A stretch of 64,000 bases of DNA, from contig OZ018321.1 in NCBI GenBank assembly GCA_963969495.1, positions 63,952,780-64,016,779 of the forward strand, written 5' to 3'. The translations under genes and the position numbers were made by a program. The notes beneath the pieces are model-generated. The model was not told where the DNA came from and made no database searches. It saw only the letters and a program-made list of their open reading frames with translations. Position 1 is the stretch's first letter, and each line of letters opens with the position of its first letter. This DNA comes from Ceratothoa steindachneri. Taxonomy: Eukaryota > Arthropoda > Malacostraca > Isopoda > Cymothoidae. Positions 54,232 to 64,000 of the stretch are shown here, one piece after another.

Positions 54232-57009
54232 AAAGTTCTCCTGTTCAACGCGAGGTCAATCAGGAATAAGTTTCTTGAGCTCCGTGGCCTCGTAGCAACA
54301 GAGGAACCTGAGATAGTGGCCATAACGGAGACGTGGATTAAAACCTTAAGCCGAGATTTTGAAGGTGAATTCACGATTCCCGGTTACCAGCTCTTTCAGA
54401 AAGATAGGCCAGACAGAGAGGGTGGCGGTGTGATGTTGTATGTCAAGGATACTCTCAACTCGACGGATTGCAACATCGTATCCGATCATGAACTACTAGG
54501 TGTTGACCTAGAGATAGGTCCTGCCAAATACAGGACCCTGGTGCTTTATAGACCTCCTGCCCAACTCGTTGAAAAGGACAGAGATCTGTACCAGCTACTA
54601 GGAGAACTTGTCGAAGACAGAGTGTGTATCGTCATGGGTGATTTCAACACACAAGTTGACTGGGAAACCAGAGAACCCTGTGGCGAAAACGCACTACTCC
54701 TGGAGTTCACGAACAACGAGTTCCTCACTCAATGGGTGAGAGAGCCAACGAGAGGAGACAATATCCTCGACTTGGTTTTCACCTCTGAGGATGACATTGT
54801 TGAGGACCTCTCTATTTGCGAAGAGCTCGGTGGCAGTGACCACCGAATAATTAGATTCGTAGTCAAAGTCCCCAAGGCAGAGCCTGCAACTAGTAAATCA
54901 AGGAAACTGGATTTGAGAAGAGCAGACTTTGCAGGTCTACGCGCGGGACTGACTGACGCGAGGCTAGAAGAGTGCGAGGTCGTTGAAGACTCTTGGAACA
55001 GTTTCAAAACCACATTCATGAGTCTTCAATCGCGTTTCATCCCTCTGAAATGCCTCCGTCGGTCCTCTGTTCAACCAAAGTGATTTAATCGAGAAATCGG
55101 GCAACTGCTTAGGGAGAAGAGGAATGTGTACCGGCAATCGAAGATCTCGGGTGACTTTGACGAATACCGGAGGCTATCCAGAAGAGTGAAGTCCAGCATA
55201 CGGGCGGCTAAGCGGTCTGAGGAACTCCGAGTGGCGAGACTCTGTAAAGAGAATCCCAAGGAGTTTTTTGGATATGTGAACAGCCGTAAACCAATCCGTC
55301 GAAGGATTGGCCCTTTGAGGAATTAGGAAGGGACATTAAAGCATTCAGATGCAGAAAATGCTAACCTCCTCAACGACTACTTCTCTTCAGTGTTTACTGA
55401 AGAGTGTGGTCCCATTCCCCAGCCCACGGATTCCTACTCGGGGGAAAAGCTGGAGGCAATGGACTTCACTGAAGGAGAAATAAAGAAAAAGATCGCTGAC
55501 CTAAAGACGAATAAGTCCCCTGGACCGGACGGGTTTCTATCCAAGGTGTTGAAGGAAGTGTGCGATGAAGTATCACGACATCTGTGCGCTATCTTTAACA
55601 TGTCAATCCGGACCAAATGCGTTCCTAGAGACTGGCGTGAGGCGGAGGTGACTCCGATCTTCAAGAAAGGAGACCGTAACCAACCGTCGAACTACCGACC
55701 AATCAGTCTGACTTCGATAGTCGGTAAACTCATGGAAAGCATCATGGTGGACAAAGTGACGTCGTATTTAGAGTCAAAACTGCTACTGAGGAGTTCCCAG
55801 CACGGCTTCCGAAGGCAACGGTCATGCCTGACGAACCTTGTAGAATTCTTCCACTTCGTTTTCAGCGAGCACGATCGGGACAAGGCGGTGGATGTGGTGT
55901 ACCTAGACTTTCAGAAAGCCTTTGATAAGGTACCACACCGCCGCCTTCTCCGGAAAGTGCGAGCGCTTGGCATAGACGGAAAGGTAGCCGGCTGGATCGA
56001 GAACTGGCTAAGTGGCAGACGGCAACGGGTGGTGGTGAATGGACAGTCTTCTGAGTGGGTGCCCGTTACTAGCGGGGTGCCTCAAGGTTCTGTCCTGGGA
56101 CCACTACTATTCATCATCTACGTCAACGACATGGACGGTGACATGGTTGCGAAGATTTCCAAATTTGCCGACGATACCAAGCTTGGTATGAACGTTGCAA
56201 AGGATGGAAATACTGCCCGCCTGCAGGAAGATCTTGGGAAGATTGGGGAGTGGTCGGACACGTGGCAAATGCCTTTTAACGTGGGCAAATGCAAAGTGAT
56301 GCATATCGGCCACATAAACCCCCAATCCCAGTATATCCTTAAGGGCACTGCTATTGAATCCACCGACACTGAGAAGGACTTGGGTGTAACAATTACTAGT
56401 GACCTCAAGTTCTCGAAACAGTGCATTGAGGCGGAGAAAAAGTCCCAAAGGATGATAGGCTATATTAAGCGCCAGTTTGGTTATCGGAACCAGGAGATTG
56501 TACTGTTCCTGTACAACTCACTTGTCCAACCGCACCTGGAGTATGCCGTACAATTTTGGAGTCCTTCATTGCGAAAGGACATCGAGAGATTGGAACGCGT
56601 ACAAGCCAGGGCAACCAAGCTGATTCCCTCTATCCGACATAAAAGTTATGAAGATAGACTAAGGGAGTTAGATCTGTTCTCACTGGAAACCCGTAGACTG
56701 CGTGGTCAGCTCATCGAAGTCTTCAAAATACTTCGAGGGTTCGACAATGTTGACTACCGGGATATTTTCACACTGAGTGAGAACAGAACGCGCAATCACG
56801 GCTTCAAACTTGAACTGAAGCGTTACAACCGCAATCTGTGTGGAAACTTTTTCACCTACAGTATCTGCGGTAAGTGGAACGCACTTCCAGTGGAGGTTGC
56901 CAACAGTGAATCTGTTGATCATTTCAAGTCAAGACTAGACAAAGTCTTGAAAAGTGTCCGTTTATGGACGCAAAACAATTGGGCAGCCATGTGCCCGCTC
57001 AATTGCTAG
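54194..57009 (+). pseudogene. CR1-9 ORF2: one frame with two stops
   Basis: A single frame throughout: endonuclease (KVLLFNARS, ITETW, MGDFNTQVDW, GGSDHRIIRF) and RT ([49 protein letters not shown]). Two in-frame stops interrupt it: TGA at 55081-55083 (Trp in PKWFNRE) and TAG at 55324-55326. The normal TGA stop is TGG here, so translation would run to TAG 57007-57009, adding WAAMCPLNC. Otherwise intact, hence recent. Confidence 0.9.
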
Positions 57010-57078
57010 TCCAAAGGTACCCTCTTTGAATGGACCGTAAGGTCTCCTAAGGTACTTACTTTCCTTGTTACTCCTTGT

Positions 57079-57081
<3 letters not shown>

Positions 57082-57120
<39 letters not shown>
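57082..57120 (+). repeat. (CT)n tract between CR1-9 and CR1-10
   Basis: 39 bases of pure CT. Confidence 0.93.
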
Positions 57121-57124
<4 letters not shown>

Positions 57125-57357
57125 GAAAGTAGAGGGAGAGGTGACGCCCCTAAAGACCTCTTCCAAAGGGATTTAGTGCCCCTCTCCTTTAAGGGCAAGG
57201 CTTTCCTATCCAACCTCATCTAGAATGTTGTGGAGCGCATCCAAAGGAGTATCCGGCCCATTGGGAAGGCGGGCGTACGCCAGTACGCCCGAGTCACTCC
57301 CCAAACAACCTTCTCGGAGGTTGTCAAAAATGTTGCCACTGCGACAACCAAGAAGCC

Positions 57358-57402
57358 GGGAAACGGAAGAGTATAGGGGGTCCTACATTAGGGGACTCCC
57401 TG
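57358..57402 (+). promoter_or_regulatory. Putative -1 frameshift site, CR1-10
   Basis: GGGAAAC at 57358-57364; stem AGGGGGTCC (57375-57383)/GGACTCCCT (57393-57401), like CR1-1. Confidence 0.62.
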
Positions 57403-60153
57403 AAAGTTCTTCTGTTCAATGCGAGGTCAATCAGGAACAAGTTTTCTGAGTTCCGTGGCCTCGTAGCGACGGAGGAACCCGAAATGGTAGCCATAACAGA
57501 ATCGTGGATAAAAACGTCAAACCGAGACTTTGAAGGCGAATTCACGGTTCCTGGCTACCAACTCTTCCACAAAGATAGGCCAGACAGAGAGGGTGGCGGT
57601 GTAATGTTGTATGTCAAGGATACAATCAAATCTACGAACTCCAACATTATATCCGATCACGAGTTCCTAGGCGTTGACCTAGAGATAGGTCCTGTCAGAT
57701 ACAGGACCCTTTTGCTTTACAGACCCCCTTCCCAACCCGTTGAGAAGGACAGGGAACTGTACGAGCTGCTGGGTGAGCTTGTTCAAGGCAGAGTGTGCAT
57801 TGTTATGGGCGACTTCAACAGACAAGTTGACTGGGAAACCAGAGCAGACTGTGGCTAGAGCGCGCTACTCCTGGAGTTCGCCAACAACGAGTTCCTCACT
57901 CAATGGGTCAGAGAACCGACGAGAGGAAACAATATCCTCGACTTAGTCTTCACCTCTGAGGACGATATCGTTGAGGATCTCTCTGTTGGCGAAGAGCTCG
58001 GTGGCAGTGATCACCAGCTAATTAGATTTACCGTCAAGATCTCGAAGGTAAGGTCTGTTGCCAGTCAATCAAGGAAATTTGACTTGAGATGAGCAGACTT
58101 TGCAAGCCTTCGTGCTGGGCTGACTGATGTAAGGCTAGCGGTATGCGAAGATTTTGAGGATTCGTGGAACAATTTCAAAAATAAGTTCATGAGTCTTCAA
58201 TCAAGTTGCATCCCTCTGAAATGCCTCCTTCGGTCTTCTGTTCAACCAAAGTGGTTTAATCGAGAAATCGGCCAACTGCTTAGGGAGAAGAGAAATGTGT
58301 ACCGGCAATCGAAGATCTCGGGTGCCTTTGACGAGTACCGGAGGCTAGCCAGAAGAGTGAAGTCCAGCATAAGGGCGGCTAAGCGGTCTGAGGAACTCCG
58401 AGTGGCGAGACTCTGTAAAGAGAATCCCAAGGAGTTTTGGGGATATGTGAACAGCCGTAAACCAATCCGTCGAAAGATTGGCCATTTAAGGAATAAGGAG
58501 GGGACATTAAAGCATTCAGATGCAGAAAATGCTAACCTGCTCAATGACTACTTCTCTTCAGTGTTTACTAAAGAGTGTGGTCATATCCCCCAGCCCACGG
58601 ATTCCTACTCCAGGGAAAACCTGGAGCTAATGAACTTCACCGAAGGAGAAATAAAGAAAAAGATCGCTGACCTAAAGACGAATAAGTCCCTTGGACTGGA
58701 CGGGTTTCTATCCAAGGTGTTGAAGGAAGTGTGCGATGAAGTATCACGACATCTGTGCGCTATCTTTAACATGTCAATCTGGACCGGATGCGTTCCTAGA
58801 GACTGGCTATGAGGCGGAGGTGACTCCGATCTTCAAGAAAGGAGACTCCAGCTATTCGTCAAACTACCGCCCCATCAGTTTGACTTCGATAGTCGGTAAA
58901 CTCATGGAAAGCATGATAGTGGACAAGATAACGTCTTATTTAGAGTCAAACCTGCTACTGAAGAGTTCCCAGCACGGCTTCCGAACGCAACGGTCATGCC
59001 TGACGAACTTTGTGGAATTCTTCCACTTCGTGTCCAGTTTGCATGATCGGGATAAAGCGGTGGATGTTGTGTATCTTGACTTCCAAAAGGTCTTTGACAA
59101 GGTACCACACCGCCGCCTTCTCCGGAAAGTGCGTGCGCAGGGCATAGACGGCAAGGTAGCAGGTTGGATAGAGAGCTGGCTAAGTGACAGACGGCAACTC
59201 GTAGTGGTGAATGGTCGGGCCTCTGAATGGGTGCCCGTATCTAGCCGTGTCCCTCAAGGTTCCGTCCTGGGACCACTACTGTTTATTATCTATGTCAACG
59301 ACATGGACGGAGACATGGTTGCCAAAATCTCCAAATTTGCCGACGACACCAAGCTTGGTATCAATGTGGCAAAGGAGGGAACACTGCCCGCCTCCAAGAG
59401 GACCTTGAAAGGATTGGGGAGTGGTCGGACACGAAGAAAATGCCTTTCAACGTGGGAAAAGGCAAAGTAATGCATATCGGCCACCGAAACCCCAAATCTC
59501 AGTACATCCTTAAGGGCATTGCTCTTGAATCGAGTGACACTGAGAAGGACTTGGGTGTAACTATCACTAGCGACCTCAAGTTCTCGAAACAGTGCCTCGA
59601 GGCAGAGAAGATAGCCCAAAGGATGTTAGGCTACATAAAGCGCCAGTTTGGATACCGTAACAATGAGATAGTACTTTGTCTGTACAACTTCCTCGTTCGG
59701 CCTCACCTGGAGTATGCCGTACAACTTTGGAGTCCTTCGTTTTGAAAGGATATCGCAAGGTTGCAACGCGTACAAGCCAGGACAACCAAGCTGATTCCCT
59801 CTATCCGACATAAAAGTTATGAGGATAGACTAAAAGAACTAGATCTGTTCTCTCTGGAAACCCATAGACTGCGTGGTCAGCTCATCGAAGTTTTCAAAAT
59901 ACTTCGAGGGTTCGACAATGTTGACTACCGGGATATTTTCACACTGAGTGAGAACAGAACGCGCAATCACGGTTTCAAACTTGAACTGAAGCGTAACAAC
60001 CGCAATCTGTGTGGAATTTTTTTCACTTACAGTATCTGCGGTAAGTGGAACGCACTTCCAGTGGAAGTTGTCAACAGTGAATCTGTTGACCAGTTCAAGT
60101 CAAGACTAGACAAAGTCTTGAAAAGTGGCCGTTTAGGGACGCAAAACAATTGA
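57365..60153 (+). pseudogene. CR1-10 ORF2, degraded
   Basis: The endonuclease is open to TAG at 57856-57858. More stops and frameshifts follow near 58090, 58805, 59378 and 59743. RT landmarks: VYLDFQKVFDKVPHRRLL (Ala to Val), [19 protein letters not shown] (Gly to Arg) and [11 protein letters not shown]. It is more diverged than CR1-3 and CR1-6 and shares variants with CR1-0 (e.g. the GAGGCAGAGAAG spelling in the C-terminus), so it is among the older copies. Confidence 0.86.
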
Positions 60154-60243
60154 GCAGCCATGTGCCTGCTCGATTGCTAGTCCAAAGGTACCCTCTTTGA
60201 ATGGACCGTAAGGTCTCTTAGGGTACTTCCTTTCCTTGTTACT

Positions 60244-61590
60244 CCACTCCTCAACATCTCAACCTCACACCCCTGATTATCTCTCCCCTACACTCCCGTC
60301 CTTAAATTCTCATAGATAACGAATACTTGATAGGTAGCTTCACCCAATTCCGGATTCTGCTACTTCCATAGTCGGGCGATAAGTCAGCGCGGTTGTTTGC
60401 CGCTATGCCCGCCAGGCAACGAATCCAGTCATTGTAACGATTTACTTTGGGTGAGACGCTGCTGCCATCTTGGAAAGTTTTGAAATCATAAGGTAATTGT
60501 ATTTATTTGCCGTTGTAGGCCTGTTAGCTCTAGTACTTGTAAGTAGTGAAGATGTGGACTCCTGCTATTTAAGTGAATAAGTTATAATGTGTGTTAAATA
60601 AGGGAAGCCAGCATATGATACATATATGTTGCTTGGGGAGGGACGCTATATTGATCTAGAAATTGCAAACTTAGCCTTAAGCCTCACAATGCACGCTTTA
60701 ATTTGTAAAATAACTTAAAAGTTATAGCAAAAATTACGTAAATAATACACTAATTTAAATTAATAGTGCATTTAAGCTACAATTAACTTAACTATTATCG
60801 AACGATTTTATTATTCATAGTATTTTATACGTTTGTAAACAAACGAGGACGATTAGGCTTAACAAGATTGCGATCGTCTAAAATTGTCAGAAATGACGTC
60901 CTTGAACACATTCTTTTATACGGCAATATTTCCTCCATTCGGCAAAAATATTCTCAAATATATATTTTTTATTTTGATTTCATTAACCTTGTATCGGCGC
61001 CGATATATCGGTTATCAACTAATTTGCATATCTGTGCAACCCTAATTTATAGTATTGTTTATCCATAGATAACTGTTTATCATAACTGTGATATTAAAAG
61101 TCGTGGCTACGAAACGCACCCTAAACTACACTTTCACCGATGCCTTGGGTTGATCAAATCATCTCTGGCTAGTTATTACGGTAAAATTATATTTTATTGT
61201 CGTTTATCATCATTACTAACTCGATAATTTAATAAGGGTATTTTTTTGAGTATTTGAATAATAATTTCATCTTCGTTTGGTAATGACTTATGTTTTTTTA
61301 TCAAAGTTATTTTTAATAATTATTTTATAATATAAAAAACAAAATGGTGAAGTTCAGAAATAAATATAAGTATCGAAATTTTGCGAATTTTTTAAAACCC
61401 AAATGGTGAAGTTCAGAAAATTTATTTATACGTCTTTTTCTATAACTATTTTAGCAACGTGATATTTTGAAAGGGGGGAAATTTAGTGTAGAGTTCCTTT
61501 TTTTAAATTATTATAATTGACGAAGTTCAGAAAATTTATAAAAATTTAACCATGGCTGCTTTTTTTTAGATTTTTAATTTTTTAATCTTA
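60244..61590. other. AT-rich DNA with no recognisable gene
   Basis: Nothing coding is supported. A motif AATGGTGAAGTTCAGAAA occurs at 61343-61360 and 61402-61419, with a decayed third copy near 61518-61533, suggesting an eroded tandem repeat of about 59 bases. Confidence 0.6.
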
Positions 61591-61650
61591 GGAGCGAAGC
61601 GCAAGCTCCCCACGTAGGGGGGGGAGTGGCGAAGCCATTGCCTGGTAAAT
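61591..61650. other. Short GC-rich hairpin segment
   Basis: GGAGC...GCTCC and GGCGAAGCC-type pairings within an otherwise AT-rich stretch (GGAGCGAAGCGCAAGCTCC). It may be a piece of a small repeat; not identified. Confidence 0.3.
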
Positions 61651-61817
61651 TTATTAAACACAGGTTCAAAGACAGCAATAAAATCTAATTAATAATACTG
61701 TGCTGTTATTCATATGATTACAAATGGTGTATTACTTTGCCAGAAAGGCCCGCAGCCTCCTAGTGTGTTTCTTTCCAGGAGGCTCTAGTAAAAGGCAACA
61801 CCCGTATGCCCTCAGTG

Positions 61818-62160
61818 TAGGTGGCTGATCCCGACAAGCTACCAGAGACTTTCAGAGAGATGATTGAACTCCAGGACCGCGGCGGTCTCCTCTACCCCTC
61901 AAACGAGTACATCCACATGACCATGAAGACCGTGGAAGTCTTCAAGGCGATTACAACACCAGGCGAAAGGACGGCCAAGTTCCTGGCGGCCTATTCTTCA
62001 GAAAAAGTGTTCGTGAGTGTCTACAAGGAAATAATGAGCAATGACTTAGGCATGTCCCTGCTAGACTGTGAAAAGGTTGCAGCCTGGTCAACACCATTGT
62101 CCTGCCATCGCCAAGTCCCTCTTCCATGTCATGGGCAAAAATATGGCGTCAAAAGATAAG
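61818..62160 (+). pseudogene. Possible P-element/THAP-type transposase C-terminal fragment
   Basis: An open frame VADPDKLPETFREMIELQDRGG... follows a splice-acceptor-like CCCTCAGTGTAG. The segment LQDRGGLLYPSN, followed by a helical region (MKTVEVFKAI), resembles the C-terminal part of P-element/THAP9-related proteins, where a GGL..PS motif is common. Downstream, LFHVMGKNMASKDK is readable only in another frame from about 62108, so a frameshift is likely. The remaining Lys-rich end reaches about 62280. The family call is tentative. Confidence 0.35.
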
Positions 62161-62289
62161 TCATGCCCATGCAAAAGTCATATGAAAAGTCATAAAAAGA
62201 GGTAATCCGGATGCACCCGAGAAAGCTACCAGGAGCAAAAGTGACTTCAAGAAGAAGAAACTTTCTAGTGAGAAAAAGTCCTAAGTCAA

Positions 62290-63400
62290 TTTAAGTGTGC
62301 GTAGCCACTGACATTTATTATGTATCTTTATTTTGTAGGGTAGATATTAAAATCAGGTTAACCATGTAATAGGTTACTAGTACAGGGTGTCCACACCTTA
62401 GATTCTTACTAGCTATTTCTTTATTATACCTCTTTCAGAATAATATAGTCGGTACTCACCCATGAGCTATGAAAAAGATTTATAAGTTAAAAAAAAATTA
62501 AATTAAATGCGGGGGTCGAGCTAAACGATACCTAGTGGAAATATAATTGTTTTCTAGATTGGTCAGGTGTCAGCCATGGAGGGATTTCTTCTTTTTTTTC
62601 TTTAATTGATGCTACCTACTTTATTTCATTTATTAGAATATACCTTGAAATATGTTTGTAGTTAAATGTAATATACCCATTTTTCATTACAGTTTTAATT
62701 AGAGATTTTGCCATTTATTTTTTTTAAGTACCTGGAAAACCTATGGAATTTTGAAATTTGATATTAGTAGACATCTGTTAGTATCTAAGAATCCCATTGT
62801 ACAGAGCCTTATTAAATAAAATTGAATTGAATATAACCAACATCGGTTATAAATATAAGGTTTTTCTTTTTTTCTTTTTCATTAAATAAATCACACTTTT
62901 GTTCGTCACGCCGAATATGTTCGTTGAATACAAATTTGACTTCACAGCTCGAAGTACATTGGTCCCAGGGTGCTTCATGCCAAATTTGGGGTGAATATCT
63001 TTAAAAATAAAGAAATGAGAACGATTTTTGTTTTTTTCCTGGCTAGCCCGACTATGGAATCTCCCGATTTTTTAGCTACCCATCAAGTATTCGGTATATA
63101 TGGCCCCTCCAAATAAGTCAAAAAGCGCTCGCATCTTTAAAGGTCTACTTAATATTTCCACCCTATTTTCTAGCTAAGGCTTCAATAGCAATCTTCCCAA
63201 TTAGCCGTTTTTGTTTTTAACCAGCCTCCACAGCGTCACCCTTACCTTCAAACGTTAGCCTCTTTTTTTCTGACACTCTACACAAAAACCTCAATAGAGA
63301 AGTATGATGTCCAGCCCTAATCGGCTAACTGCACGAACTCCCTTCGAGAGCTAATGGGATGTGCAGTCTCGGTGACCCAACACCCCAGCCTGCTGTAAAG
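62290..63400. other. AT-rich DNA, nothing recognised
   Basis: Low-complexity T-runs and isolated AATAAA words only. No ORF with recognisable content on either strand. Confidence 0.6.
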
Positions 63401-63789
63401 TTACCATTTTTGTCAAAGGTCTCTCTCATGGCATCATGAAGGTCCACCGCTTCCAATGGAAGGTCGGCAAAAGCAAAGTGCATAATCCATGGCTGCTAAT
63501 CACATTCAGATCCTTAGTTTCATCACAAGCGAAAGCTTTCCAAAAGGAACATTCATTTGCAAGGACTGTAAACTTAAATTGAGTAAGAGCCAAAGTGGAA
63601 TCAAGGAATAACTCTGTTTAATGGGGGGACTTGCTAGAAGTGCTGCATACACTTGTGGTGAGTCCATCCAAACTATCGAATACATTCACTGTGGATACTC
63701 TGGGATCAAGTTGCTTCGACAAAGGCCTATTGGAAGCGTACCCCTTATATCTTCGGTGGACCCAGTGGCGCAACAATATATGATTCTGG

Positions 63790-63990
63790 GGAATAAATGA
63801 CCTTGAGGCTGTAGATTCGGTGTCCTTCAATATGTGCCATCCCCGCCTGTTGCTTTAAATGCAACAAGTTTGAGACCTTTTGTGCCTGAACCATCCATCT
63901 TGCCCAGCAAACTCGCTGCTCAAATTGCTCTGGAAAACACAGCCTCTTCAAGCGCCTGCCCTTCATACAGATTTCAGGCGAAGGTACAAT
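63790..63990 (+). pseudogene. Possible decayed gag-like zinc-knuckle fragment
   Basis: On the + strand CCFKCNKF (about 63845-63870), then CSNCSGKHSLF (about 63917-63950), separated by a stop, resembles the paired Cys/His clusters of I-C ORF1 (CFNCNQF; CVNCSSDYHS). It runs off the right edge of the window. This is weak evidence, based on two short matches. Confidence 0.35.
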
Positions 63991-64000
63991 CTGATTTTCT

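Larger units (their letters stand above)
52226..57081 (+). mobile_element. CR1-9: longest CR1 copy, probably full-length
   Basis: It has about 700 bases of 5' UTR, ORF1, the frameshift cassette, ORF2 and 3' UTR. The exact 5' end lies between 52226 and about 52330 and cannot be fixed without a second full-length copy. From 52757 its UTR matches CR1-2. It is the reference for what the truncated copies lack. Confidence 0.85.
57119..60243 (+). mobile_element. CR1-10: last chain element, truncated near the ORF1 end
   Basis: After CTTAAAGAAAG and about 25 bases of unmatched sequence, it follows the ORF1 C-terminus (KDLFQRD; then a stop where GVHLSFKGKAF would be). It keeps the frameshift cassette (57358-57402), a broken ORF2 and 3' hairpins. 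At its end the second TCCTTGTTAC unit is decayed, and the flank is pyrimidine-rich unique DNA (CTCCACTCCTCAAC), not (CT)n. Confidence 0.85.

Noticed and set aside
60244..60330. Resumption of the I-C RT after the CR1 chain
   Set aside because: A few pyrimidine-rich codons could be forced to resemble the region after LPHLR only with an ad hoc deletion, and nothing downstream continues the element.

Overview
This is eukaryotic repeat-dense DNA, probably from an invertebrate. An arthropod, perhaps a crustacean, fits the abundance of CR1-like and I-like LINEs and of long (CT)n microsatellites, but nothing in the window fixes the taxon. Almost everything between 1 and 60243 is non-LTR retrotransposon sequence on the + strand. 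The one host coding piece I recognise is a 3'-terminal exon of a SURF6-like gene at 5724-5957. Two weak host or transposase-like fragments lie at the right end.

Region 1 (1-5680): two decayed, internally rearranged copies (I-L, I-M) of an I-group LINE (APE endonuclease, RT, RNase H), each ending in a two-hairpin 3' module and A-run, plus tail-only pieces. They lie just upstream of the SURF6 exon, so probably in its intron. Region 2 (5724-7430): SURF6 exon, 3' UTR, and a decayed CR1/L2-like 3' end.

Region 3 (about 7430-34267): a set of insertions inside one old I-group element (I-C), whose ORF1, endonuclease and RT pieces reappear in order between younger insertions. Exact target-site duplications prove three of them: I-A (9462-16292, 14 bp), I-B (19283-32941, 12 bp) and, inside I-B, I-D (22475-29369, 13 bp). 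A CR1 copy (16904-18622) also interrupts I-C. I-D is almost intact: ORF1 has one premature TAG, and ORF2 is open with all endonuclease, RT and RNase H catalytic residues.

Region 4 (about 34268-60243): a head-to-tail chain of ten CR1-like elements from three 3'-end families, all in the same orientation. Where sequence continues across a junction, a (CT)n tract separates the elements; one junction is hidden by a 200-N gap. Most copies are 5'-truncated, with truncation points reading CTT at the tract edge. ORF1 encodes a Cys-rich N-terminus, a coiled coil and an SGNH hydrolase domain. ORF2 encodes APE endonuclease and RT. At the ORF1/ORF2 junction all five copies that retain it carry GGGAAAC in the correct phase, a 10-nt spacer and a 9-bp hairpin over the ORF1 stop. 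ORF2 lies in the -1 frame with no usable AUG. This looks like programmed -1 frameshifting, which would be unusual for a LINE. The 3' UTRs of the three families share a stem capped by a GTAA tetraloop, with compensatory changes.

Region 5 (60244-64000): AT-rich, mostly empty, with a possible P/THAP-type transposase C-terminal fragment (61818-62160) and a possible decayed zinc-knuckle gag piece near the right edge. All calls come from reading the sequence; no database search was run.
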